Assembly (NCBI GenBank): GCA_001970955.1
Contig: MPUH01000110.1
Coordinates: forward strand, 41,168 to 105,167
From: Stentor coeruleus
Taxonomy: Eukaryota; Ciliophora; Heterotrichea; Heterotrichida; Stentoridae
Length of the DNA stretch: 64,000 nt
Direction of reading: 5' to 3'
Shown here: positions 29,879-40,373 of the stretch, piece after piece
Layout of the letters: each line of letters begins with the position of its first letter
Position numbering within the stretch: position 1 is the first letter of the stretch
Program-made: the position numbers and the translations under genes
Notes under the pieces: generated by a model
Seen by the model: only the letters and a program-made list of their open reading frames with translations
What the model was told of the DNA's origin: nothing
Database searches by the model: none

Positions 29879-31459
29879 CTAAAAACCTAGTCCTGAAACC
29901 CTTTTAATCATTGATCCAGCAGCTGAAACATTATTAAGCCCAAGTAAAGTATCTTTCCACTTTACTTCATTGATCATATAATCATTATAAGGATACAAGC
30001 ACTCATTCCAAGATGTAAATAACAACATATCATTAGGTCTTGTATTCCCCCAATTATACCTCGAAAACGAGTCTTCAATATCTTCAATTTTATGAAACTT
30101 ATCCTTAAGTGCTTCTACCAAACTTTCAATCCCTATACTTGTATTTTCAAGTTTTCCAAGACTAAGTCCTCTTGTCACTCTTGGAAATAATGCTTTTCTT
30201 ATAAGCCTTGCAAGAACTTTTTCAACTCTTTTAAGTTTTTTACTCAGATCTCTACTAACAAAATATATAAGTATACTTATAAGACTAAATACAAAAGCAC
30301 TAACAGATACGACAATCCAAAAAATCATAACAAAAGTACCTGAGAAATTTTCTTGTATTTTATCAATCGGATTATGAATTTCATTTTTTTCTGCACATAT
30401 AATCATATAATAAGTTATATTTCCAATTACTTTAGGTTGAATACTTTGTTTTACTGACATATAAGCTGTTCCATTTGAATCTGTAAAATCAAATCGTGTA
30501 CCATCAGGAGCTTCTTGCATTGAAGCCCATTCATCTGAGTTAATTCCTGTTATTGTATCATCAAAAATCCTTAATGATGTTGTTGAAGTATCAGGCTGAA
30601 CCCAAGTTGAAGGTAATGATACAAGGATTCCACCAGTGCTGACAAGAAGGGTAAAACCTTTGCTTAGAACTTGAATTTCTGAAGCCGTGTTTATAAAGTT
30701 GTCTAAATTGATGTCAATACCTGAAACACCAAAAATTGTATTGTTTGTAGTTTCAATTATCCCTTGGGAGACTGAAAAAGTCCAATTACCATTTGAACTT
30801 TCTTGATATGGCTCGGTTATTATCACATCCCCTGGATTATCGCTTGCTTTGTAGTACCACTCGCGAACTAAAGGAGTGAAGGTTCGGTCTTCAATAAATT
30901 GCCCAGGATAAGAGTATATGATTTCATCAGTTTCAAAACCCATGTACATTTTACGGTAATAATCGTTGTACAGAACTAGGTAAAATCTATCCATTGATGA
31001 TGCTTTTTTCATAAGATTTTTACCATTATCGCTTAAAGATTCCTCTCGGCTCATAAATGCTCCTTTGCTATAGTCTATCCAGCTTGGATCTAAGTTGATG
31101 TCATTTGTGGGCATACTTTCTACTGAAGTTAGAGCGTCGGTATCACCATAGCCTAGGATATCCATGCCTAATTCACGGAATACTTTTAGGTCATCAACGT
31201 AGTTTGTGATTTCGCTAGCAAAGAAGGATGCCTTGTTTTTGGCTAGGTCTTGCATTTGTCGCAGCAAACTTTCTTCGATGGATATTGTGGAGGAATCAAC
31301 TATGCTGCTACGCAACCAATCAAGTTGAAACTTTGTGATGACTACTAAAATCAAAGTTAAAAAGAATGCTGAACTTATAAACACAACTTGTAGTTGACGG
31401 CCTAATGACCATCTACTAAAATCATCACGGAAACCCATATTTTGTTTTATATACAACAT
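29879..31459 (-). CDS. Cache-domain transmembrane sensor without output domain
   Basis: This 526-residue protein has a signal-anchor helix at about 21-45, a large extracellular region (46-380) and a second membrane helix at about 378-405. The extracellular part is a dCache-type ligand-binding domain: LVREWYYKASDNPGDVIITEPYQ, then WTFSVSQGI and the strand VSGIDINLDNF are the typical core. After the second helix comes a charged segment (SRDLSKKLKRVEKVLARLI) in the place of a HAMP linker. The C-terminal 100 residues show no kinase, cyclase or methyl-accepting domain. The protein may act through a partner or as a subunit. The first ATG is 31459; ATG 31438 (MGFRDDFSRWSLG) is equally possible. The ligand is unknown, with small organic acids or amino acids usual for the family. 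Confidence 0.82.
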   Translation of the reverse strand: MLYIKQNMGFRDDFSRWSLGRQLQVVFISSAFFLTLILVVITKFQLDWLRSSIVDSSTISIEESLLRQMQDLAKNKASFFASEITNYVDDLKVFRELGMDILGYGDTDALTSVESMPTNDINLDPSWIDYSKGAFMSREESLSDNGKNLMKKASSMDRFYLVLYNDYYRKMYMGFETDEIIYSYPGQFIEDRTFTPLVREWYYKASDNPGDVIITEPYQESSNGNWTFSVSQGIIETTNNTIFGVSGIDINLDNFINTASEIQVLSKGFTLLVSTGGILVSLPSTWVQPDTSTTSLRIFDDTITGINSDEWASMQEAPDGTRFDFTDSNGTAYMSVKQSIQPKVIGNITYYMIICAEKNEIHNPIDKIQENFSGTFVMIFWIVVSVSAFVFSLISILIYFVSRDLSKKLKRVEKVLARLIRKALFPRVTRGLSLGKLENTSIGIESLVEALKDKFHKIEDIEDSFSRYNWGNTRPNDMLLFTSWNECLYPYNDYMINEVKWKDTLLGLNNVSAAGSMIKRVSGLGF

Positions 31460-31619
31460 AAAAGCATGTCTAAATTATAAATTTTATCAAAGATAACTGA
31501 ATAAAATATAAAAAAACCATCAATATTAACTTTTGTCAATTTGAAAAAACGTCGTACAATTTTATCATAAATTTTTAAAGTTTTTTCTAAGCATTTAATA
31601 ATACTAAAAAACTATCAAG

Positions 31620-32591
31620 TTAAGCTGTGGTTTTTTTATTACCTCCTTTTGCAGGTGGTGTATAAGGTCTTGCTCCAGTGGCTTGTGGAGTTTTCTTGTC
31701 TGTCGGTTTCAATATTTGAAAACTGCACATCAAACTTTCATCAACACTCATCATTGCCCCAGAATTATCGAATTCCCCACAATAATTAGGTGCAGAAAAC
31801 ACTGTGACTAATTGTCGTTTAGCAAAAAATTCATAACCATCTTCAACAACCTGATGAGCTCTGCATACAAGGTCTAGATCATGTTTTCTTAAAAAATTAG
31901 ACACAATATCATTACCGAATGTAAAACTCACCCCTCGGTCATTATCTCCCCAACCTTGGACATCAGCATCTGGATCACTCCAAAGAAGGTCACAAAGTAA
32001 TCCTGTATCTGGTACATCTACGGGACGCATAATTCTCCTGATCTGTTCCATATTAGAAAGTTCTGGACTCAGCCCACCATGCATGCATAAGATTTTGTCA
32101 TCAATAATCGCGGCAATCGGCAAGCAGTTAAAGCAATCTGTAAAAGTTTTCCAAAGTTTAATATTGTACCTTCGTTTACATTCGTCATAAAACCCATAAA
32201 TCCTATTAATAGATGCGCATTCATGATTACCTCTTAAAAGAAAAAAGTTTTCTGGATATTTAACCTTGTACGCTAATAAAAGACAAACTGTTTCTAATGA
32301 CTGTTTACCACGATCTACATAGTCTCCAAGGAAAAGATAGTTAGCTTCAGGAGGAGTACCACCATATTCAAATAATCTGAGCAGATCGTAATATTGGCCG
32401 TGAACATCGCCACAGATTTTGAGTGGCGCTTCTAATTCTAAGAGTATTGGCTGAGACATGAAAATATCTCGAGATTTTAAGCATAGGCTTCTAACTTCTT
32501 GTTCTGTAAGATTTACTTGTCTGCCTGGCCTTGCATGCTTGACTTCTAAGAGCTTTTCGAGAATAGAGTCGATGTCTATGTCTGAACCCAT
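31620..32591 (-). CDS. Protein phosphatase 1 catalytic subunit
   Basis: This 323-residue PPP-family Ser/Thr phosphatase is colinear with animal PP1 throughout. Metal-site motifs are [55 protein letters not shown] and HGGLSPEL, and the beta12-beta13 loop [16 protein letters not shown] carries the Cys that reacts with microcystin. The C-terminus keeps ARPYTPP, equivalent to the inhibitory CDK site RPxTPP of PP1. PP1 works with many targeting subunits in cell division, ciliary signalling and glycogen metabolism. The start at 32591 gives the usual N-terminus ([20 protein letters not shown]). It is full length with no anomalies. Confidence 0.97.
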   Translation of the reverse strand: MGSDIDIDSILEKLLEVKHARPGRQVNLTEQEVRSLCLKSRDIFMSQPILLELEAPLKICGDVHGQYYDLLRLFEYGGTPPEANYLFLGDYVDRGKQSLETVCLLLAYKVKYPENFFLLRGNHECASINRIYGFYDECKRRYNIKLWKTFTDCFNCLPIAAIIDDKILCMHGGLSPELSNMEQIRRIMRPVDVPDTGLLCDLLWSDPDADVQGWGDNDRGVSFTFGNDIVSNFLRKHDLDLVCRAHQVVEDGYEFFAKRQLVTVFSAPNYCGEFDNSGAMMSVDESLMCSFQILKPTDKKTPQATGARPYTPPAKGGNKKTTA

Positions 32592-33791
32592 TTATAAATA
32601 CTTTTGATAAAGCATAATATGATGGATAAAAAGAAAAAAGTTTATAAAAGTTTGGGCTTATAAAGGAATTGTAGTATAATTTTAATATAGAAAGGAAAAT
32701 AAGATTTTTAGATGAGTTTGAATTGGAGTGAGTATAAATTAAGAGTTTAGGTTTAGGGTGAAATTATCTAGTCCTTACAGAGAAAACTATAGCATAAACT
32801 TATCTCGAAGCATCTCCTGTTATAAACTATCCAAGCTTCTTATACCTCTAATAAATCTATATCTGAATTTATTAATTGTATATTTATAACATTTCTAGTC
32901 TTTTTAACCATACTTTTNTAAACTATCCAAGCTTCTTATACCTCTAATAAATCTATATCTGAATTTATTAATTGTATATTTATAACATTTCTAGTCTTTT
33001 TAACCATACTTTTCACTCTTTACAACTTCAAATACCAAATAATTTATTCCAATGTACACTTTTTTTTTTAACATTTTCATCTTTTTAATAATAAAATCAC
33101 TATTCATATTATTCTAATTAAGTTTATACATATTATTTACATTTTTCATCCAAGGTACTTCAGTTTTTTTTAATATATCATAATATACAAGTTTCTTTCT
33201 TTAATAAATTCTTATTTGAAATGTTGTATATAAGCATATGAAATATTAAGTTATAATAGTTGTTTTTTATTGAAGATGGAATGCTTATGATAATTTTAAG
33301 TAGATACTAGGCTGATTTGAGAAAAATATGGATATAAACTTTTTAGAGTTGATTCTGTTAGAAATTATAAATTAAGTTGCAAGTTTGATGTGATTTTGTA
33401 AGAAATCTAAGGATGATTCAGAAAGGTTTTAGTAAATCTTAAGCTTGGGTGTACTTTCAAAGCATATTTCAATGATTTTATAAGGGAATATATTTACTTA
33501 GTATTTTCTTTGTTTAATATGCGTAAAATTCTTCAAAATGGATTTGGATATAGAGAAATTGGACTATTTGGATAATCCTAACTCTCCTCTGATTTAATAA
33601 GTATACAAATCATATAATTTTGGAATATTTTGGCTTATTTTCTTATATCTTTATATATATGGATTTTATCATGAAACTAAATGAATCCTGTAATATATAA
33701 CTATTACCTATTCGCTAGGCATTTAATAATAGAATTGTATGCAGCATTCTAATTAAAGTTAGCATTTACTAATTTATATCAGATATAAATA
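32592..33791. other. Intergenic 1.2 kb between divergent genes
   Basis: Contains the scaffold-join repeat at 32823-33013. The remainder is AT-rich spacer in which I see no gene or RNA. Confidence 0.45.
32823..33013. repeat. Duplicated flank at a single-N scaffold join
   Basis: A 95-nt block (32823-32917) is repeated exactly at 32919-33013 around the N at 32918. It lies in non-coding sequence. Confidence 0.85.
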
Positions 33792-35448
33792 ATGTCAGCA
33801 ATGATATTGGAAAACAGCATTGAATCTGATACAAACCAAATTCCCCCTTCTAAAAATTCCTTCCTAACTTCAACATTCAATATCAACGATTTTTCTTCAT
33901 TTCTTAAATCAAAAAACTACCAAGCTTTTTCTAAAAAAGGTTCCATAAAAGGATTATTCATTACATACGACAATCATCATCTTTCCATAATTTCAATCAA
34001 TTCCATATCTTTCTGGAATCTACAAACTTCAAAAAAAGATCATGAACTTTTAAAGAGAAATACTAAAATCAAACTATATTTTTTGTCTGATGATAAAACA
34101 TTTATTGTTTGTTCTTATAAAAATTTCACAACAATAGTTTGGGATTTGGTAAATAAATATAAGATTCAAAAACTAAACCATAGTGAAATTACAATATATG
34201 GATTATCATTAAATAAAGATAAAAATTCAGTGGATTTTATTGAGGATCGGCGACATTTACAAAATGAAAAAATGATTCAATGTCATCATTGGGATTTTGT
34301 GAATAATAAATTCGAAAAAGGTCGACAATTTTTGTCTCTTAAAAATTTCCAGCATTTTATGAGTACTAAGCTGAAATGCCATTATAAAAAATATAGTGAA
34401 AACAGACAATTTTTTCTTTTGGACAACCCTCCTGAACTTTGTTATTTTTGTATTTTAGATGACAATGGGGAGAAATTTTATATTATAAGAAGTCCGGCAA
34501 TGATATCTTTAGAAAGTGAGAGAATGGCGATTGTTTTTAAGGATGCTAAACATATTGAACAAATAGCTGAAAAATATCAAAATATACAGATAAATGGTAG
34601 AATTAATGATGATAGTATTTGTGTTATAGATATTGCTAATATGGAAATAATAGGATTCTTACCTTCTCAAGAAACTATTTTCCCTTTAAGATTCACCCCA
34701 GACGGAAATTTTGGATTATTCCTATCAATAACCGACCATGTTCAAGTTTGGGATATTCACAACTTCCATCTAATAACAAAATTTCCTCAATCCCAATATC
34801 TCAACAATATTTCAATATCTTTAGATCTTCAACTAATATCTACATTTTTTTCTTGTTCAGAAATAATTTCAGTTCAAAACTTACCAAATATGGAAACTCT
34901 TATAACTATTAATAAAAATCCTGGGCCAATATTACAATATATTTATATACAAAAACTAAATAAAGTTCTTATTGTTCATGAAGATAAAACAGTTCGATTA
35001 TGGGATTTAGTTAATTTAAGAAATGTTGTTATAACAGGATTTTATAAACAATTTTATAACAACTTTGCTGTTTTTTATGAAAAATATGCTTGTGTTAGAG
35101 CTTTAAATGGAAATGTTTATGTGCTTGACATTGAATCTGAAAAGGTAATTTTTAATGAGAAATGCTTTAAAATCAGTAGTTTTGGGATGTCTTTGGATTT
35201 TAGATATTTTGTATGTGCAGAGAAAAAAATCAGGTTTTGGATTTCGGGTAAGGAGAAAATGATAGGAAATATGGATGAGGATAAAGGTTTTATTGTGACT
35301 GTTGGATTTTGTAAGGATTTAAAGATTTTTGTGACAGGAAGTACTAGTTTTTTTTATAAGGTATGGAAAGTTAAGNAAGATTTTTGTGACAGGAAGTACT
35401 AGTTTTTTTTATAAGGTATGGAAAGTTAAGAATATAGATATTAATTAA
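33792..35448 (+). CDS. WD40-repeat protein (3' end duplicated by scaffold join)
   Basis: WD-type blades recur through the protein: NSISFWNLQTSKKDHELL, NFTTIVWDLVNKYKIQKL, LRFTPDGNFGLFLSITDHVQVWDIHNF, and EDKTVRLWDLVNLRNVV, so it folds as one or two beta-propellers that serve as a scaffold. Divergent blades between them make an exact count unsafe. The scaffold N at 35376 is followed by an exact repeat of the preceding 54 nt. When that repeat is skipped, the frame continues VWKVK-NIDIN to TAA at 35446-35448, giving 533 residues. Reading straight through instead gives a false tail. Ciliates have very many such proteins. The partner and pathway are unknown. Confidence 0.85.
35322..35430. repeat. 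Duplicated flank at a single-N scaffold join
   Basis: The 54 nt at 35322-35375 recur exactly at 35377-35430 around the N at 35376. It interrupts the last codons of the WD40 gene. Confidence 0.88.
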
Positions 35449-36084
35449 ATGTTTTAGGGAGATGAATGGGTTGAAGTAGTTTTGAAATCACTTTAAATCT
35501 TTTTCATAATATCACTTCGTATTATGGTTTAAATTGTATGTAATGAATGATTTTTAACTATTTGACTTTATATTAAAGCATTTAAATTCAATTTCATCAT
35601 ATTAAAAAACTCCAAATTTAAGTTGTTTATTATATGACTTGGTCTTCAATCGGAAGACGATTAGCTAATAGATTAAGATTAAGTTGTTTATTATACAATC
35701 AAATCTATCTACAGCATTAAAATATAAATTTGCAATTACAATATAAAATCACTCTTAAAAATTATAACATCTATCAACAAACTAAATTATCTAATATCTC
35801 ATATCAACCTCTATCTAATAAATCAGCCACCCTAATTCTTAAAATCCCATAAATCCAAAAATCACCTAACCATATCTATTTAAACACATATTTCAATCAT
35901 AAAATAAAATCCTCATATACAAACATCAAATTAACCCTTACCATTTTCCACATACCCACAAAAATATATAAAAATTTTCATATCCTAAACTATAAATTAT
36001 AACCCATCATAAAACTTCTAATTCTCCACACAACTACCATTTAAATCTTAATCAATTAGTTTTTTAATAGGAATTATAACGATT
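35449..36084. other. Intergenic with a short direct repeat and hairpin
   Basis: A 17-nt direct repeat (TTAAGTTGTTTATTATA) lies at 35618-35634 and 35679-35695. The 44 nt between them hold a hairpin, GTCTTC-AATCG-GAAGAC, near 35642-35658. The rest is AT-rich. Confidence 0.5.
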
Positions 36085-39000
36085 ATGCGATCTATTCGTT
36101 CGAACTTTTTAAGTTTCACAAGTAAATGCAACTCTCCAAAAGCCGCTTCAATCNTCCTATAAAAATCCTCAAAATTTTAAACTACTCCAACACCCAAACC
36201 CCCGATCTATTCGTTCGAACTTTTTAAGTTTCACAAGTAAATGCAACTCTCCAAAAGCCGCTTCAATCTCAATCAAAGCTAAAGATTTTAGTACTTTAGC
36301 CTCATCAACCATAAGAACTGTGTCTTCCCCACGAAGAAAACAGCCGAAATCCACAAAAAACCTTTCCTTAAAAGCATACCGATTTTCCAATTCCCCTGAT
36401 GCCTACAAACTCCAAGATTCCAAGCCTGAGTCTCAGCTCAAAAGGCGAAGTTCTCTTAACAAAAGCCAAAAACTCAAAGCATCACGTAAAATCTACAACA
36501 CAAACCCGATGTTAAACAAAAGTATAACAAGCCCGAAATCTACCCAACCAAACGATAATATCAACCTCAACGACTCATCAAAACATCATTTCGGATCTAA
36601 AGCTCTGATAATTACAGCCAAAAACGAAATTAGCAAAAAAAATTACGACACTGCTTTGTCAATACTCAAAGGAATCAACAATGAAGCTAGTTTACAAGAA
36701 GTAATTTTCTTACAAGCTGTTTGTTATATGCATATGAAAGATTATCAACAAGCTTTAAAACTCTTTAAATCGTATAATATCCCACAAAACCCAAGTACTT
36801 TAATGAGTATTTGTAAATGTTATTGTGCATTACAAGACTATGAAAAAGCTTTAGAATATCTTAACTCTTGTATAAAAATCAACTCACATTATATACAAGC
36901 ATATTTTTTAAGAGGAAAACTCCTTATCGAGCTTCGTAGATATGATGAAGCTATTAACGATTTGGTTAAACAAAAACACCCATCAGCATTTTTACTTCTG
37001 GCAAAGTGTTGGAAAAATAAAAGACATTATGATAATGCTGTGAAGTACTTAGAAAAGTATAAAACTACAGCGAATTATCATGAAAAGTACCTTTTTGAAC
37101 TTGGTAAAGTCCAATATTGTTTTAAAAAAACTGTTGAAGCTTTACAGGTTTTTGAGATTTTGTATAGAAAGGATAGGGGGAATTATGAAGTTGGGTATTA
37201 TAAAAGCAAATGTTTGATGTGGGAAAAAATATATGAAGAGGCTGAATTACTGTTGGAAAAAATTGCCCAGAGTTGTGAGAATGAGGAATTAGCGAATCGG
37301 GCGTTGTTTCGGATTGCTTTGATTAAAATGGAGAAATTCGATTTTTTTGCCTCATTTTTCGCTATAAGAAGGGTTAAAGGTGTTGTGAAATCAGGGAAAA
37401 AACAATTTTATCAGAAATTTATCGAAGCGGCTTATTATGTCGTCCAAAACAACTTCTCAACAGCAATTGAGTATTTAACAACACTTATTAATGACAATAT
37501 TTATCCACAAGGTTTAAGTAAATGTTTGATTTTTAGAGGTTTTTCATATTTCTCCATTAAAGACTTTGATAAAACTATTTTTGATTATCAACAAGCTGAA
37601 TCTATATCCCCACTTGACCCCGCATCATTATTTAACTACAAAATCTCATTAGCAATTACTAATATTTTCAATAAAGACTATCCTTCTGCATATAAAATCT
37701 TAGGCTCTGAGTTTTTTAAAAGATTTTCTAACCCAATGTGGCCAATGCTCAAAATCCACACTAAGATTTTCATGATGTCAAAAAATATCACACATATTCT
37801 TGACCTTCAAAATGATATAAGAGGATTAAAACTTGAAAAAAATTGCGAGTTTTACTTACTTGGAGCTTTTTTTTTATATTTGAAAACTGATATTGAATTA
37901 GCTTTTAAAAAAATCAACAAGTCGTTGAAAATGTCTGATAAAAGCTCGTTTTTAAGTTATACAATTAGAGCATTTTGTTTTATTAATTTTAAAATGTACT
38001 CTGAAGCCGCTGAGGATTTGACTTCAGCGTTATGTTTAAATGAGGATTTGAAAACTTTAAGGGCTTATAGATCACTTTGTTATTATTATTGTGATAATGA
38101 AAAAGATGCGATGGATGATATTTTTTGCATTTTTGATGTTGGAGATTATAATGCAATGCTCTTATCGGTTTATATGCTTGTAGTGTGTCAGAAGTATGAA
38201 AAAGCTTTAGAGATTGTGGAACATGTGGAGAAAACTGATGAGATTTTACTTTTGAAGGCCCATTGCTATTTGTTGTTAGAGAACTATGACGAATCAATAT
38301 CCACCTTATGTCAACGTTGCAACAATACCGACCATGATATTTTCATGATCCAAAGCCTCAAATCCCATACATTCCTCAGTCAAGGTCCAGGAATTCTAAT
38401 AAACCACATCTTTTCCCACTGGTACGAAGCAGTTTCCAACTTCCTCAACCTCCAATATGACACGGCAATAAACATTTTTGAAATTGTCTTAGAAAACATA
38501 AACGATACCCAAGACGAGCTTATCTTTGCTGATAACTCAGTTTTTGAAAGCATTCGTCTTGAAATCCTCTACAATCTAGCCATATGTTATATATTTTCAT
38601 CCACACAATCAAATCTGACAAAAGCAAGTGAATTAATTGAAGTAATTCTTGAATTAAGCCAATCAAATCAACATCCATTTATTTATATTTTATTAGCAAT
38701 AACTGAAAAAGGTCTTAAAAATACTAATAAACTACAAAAAACTCTAGAAAAATTAATAGAGATCTCATCTGAAATGTATACAAATTTCATAAGCCATCGT
38801 GAAATGCGTTTAAATCCTGTGTTTTATGAAAATAAGTTTATGGAGAATATGGAGTATTTTTGTATTCCTGGATTTGAGAATTTGTTTGTTAGGCCAATTG
38901 TTAGGCTACCTATGCTTCCACCTCCTTTAGAGATTTCTGATAGTTATGAAGCATTGATTAATTTGTTGAGGATTGAAGGACCGATTATAAGACCTGAGGT

Positions 39001-39109
39001 ACCTTGGCTTGCGAAGGTTAATGATAAGTATATGTTTACTGATGAGATGATTGATGATATTTCGAGTTTTAAAAGCGAAAGTGCTGTGAATTTAAAAAAT
39101 GAAGCATAG
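36085..39109 (+). CDS. Large TPR-repeat protein 1 (start split by scaffold join)
   Basis: The open frame after the join lacks an ATG near its start. The proper ATG is 36085, in the left contig: MRSIRSNFLSFTSKCNSPKA. The frame continues exactly when the repeated block (36154-36268) is skipped, giving about 969 residues, close to its tandem paralog's 975. After a basic disordered head, residues 130-900 consist of helical TPR repeats, e.g. CYCALQDYEKALEYLNSC and YFLRGKLLIELRRYDEAIND. The C-terminal block PPLEISDSYEAL...RPEVPWLAKVNDKYMFTDE is shared with the paralog and marks this family. TPR arrays hold multiprotein complexes such as intraflagellar transport, basal body or APC/C; which one is unknown. 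Confidence 0.85.
36088..36268. repeat. Non-colinear duplicated flank at a single-N join
   Basis: A 66-nt block at 36088-36153 recurs at 36203-36268. The N is at 36154, and 48 nt unique to the right contig (36155-36202) precede the second copy, where the ATG codon is absent. Confidence 0.8.
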
Positions 39110-40373
39110 ATGATGGATTTTTGGGTTATAATAGATGCTAATTTAGGCTTTAGGATAGATGAAGAGTTTGATTTTTTGTGTGTTTTTTATTGAGGTTTTG
39201 TGGTTGTTTTAGGGTTGGATTTTTGTAGAGGATTTTGGATGGAAATTTATAAGGGTTAAGGTTTTAAGGTGAAATTTTTATATGGAATGGGATTTTTTTA
39301 GTTTTTTTCAATAGGAGGTAGAGTTGGATGAAGAATTAAAATATACTTTAAAGCTAGATAGATGATGCTTGTTGACTATATAAGAAAACTAGGATTTTTT
39401 ATTGAAGTATATAAAGGAAATTCGCTAACTACTAAACTTAAACACTCTAATCTAAACTTTCTAACAACACCCTAACATTTACAAAAACTATAAAATGATG
39501 AATTATCCTTTCTATCCACCCTAATCTACTCCTTTTAAACTTTATGCCTCATGTTTTATTAAGGTTAATCATATGTTTACTAATGAAATGATTGAATATT
39601 TTTGAGATCTAAAAGAAAGGGTACTAAGAATTAAATAACGAAGCAAAGGAATATAGGATTTTAATAAAAGATAGTTTTATGTTTAAAAAGATAAAAACAT
39701 TTTTATACTTTTTCTCAGTAATATTTAATATAAATTAAATAATCAAAGCCCAACACCCTAGTCGTAAAAGTAAACCACACAAAATAAAAACTTATTAAAA
39801 GTATTTTTAAAAAGTAAATCAAAGATTATAAATTATTTTATGGTAAATCTATTCATAATATTAAATAACACTTACAAAGTTGAAAAGTATAATCTACTAA
39901 AAAAAGTTCTAATCTTTCCAAGTCATGCACTTCTCATCCCAAACTAAAAAATCATCATCCATAAAATCACTCTCCAGCCTAAAATTCTCCCTTATTTGTT
40001 TAATCTAAATTTTTCATGCTTCCTATATATTCAAAACTCTTTAAAATAATATCCTAGCATAAAGCAAACAAAATAAGAATCTTTCTTCAACAATTTCTAA
40101 AATTCAAAATCATAATAAAAATCTTTACCAGTTGTTATCACCCATCAACGCAAATTATAATCAAATCGATAAATATAAAATCTTCCATTCCCAGTCTTAA
40201 TCTAGCCTAAAAAACTTTTCTCTTTTAAATCTAGTTAATTCTTAGAAAAAACACACAACCTTAATTCAATAAATAAAAATCCTATAAAAAATCCCTTTAA
40301 CCTTTTTCATATGCTAATTCAATACCATATAATCATATAACAGCCAATATAATTCAAATACTATTAATTTTAC
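39110..40373. other. Intergenic 1.26 kb between TPR paralogs
   Basis: Includes the TPR-gene relic at 39530-39650. Otherwise it is T-rich then A-rich spacer with no further gene recognised. Confidence 0.45.
39530..39650 (+). pseudogene. Relic of a third TPR-gene 3' end
   Basis: The segment can be aligned by eye with the last 110 nt of the upstream TPR gene: KVNDKYMFTDEMIDDISSFK there corresponds to KVN-HMFTNEMIEYF, then a TGA and further stops here. It lies about 540 nt downstream of the intact copy, between the two paralogs. Confidence 0.6.
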
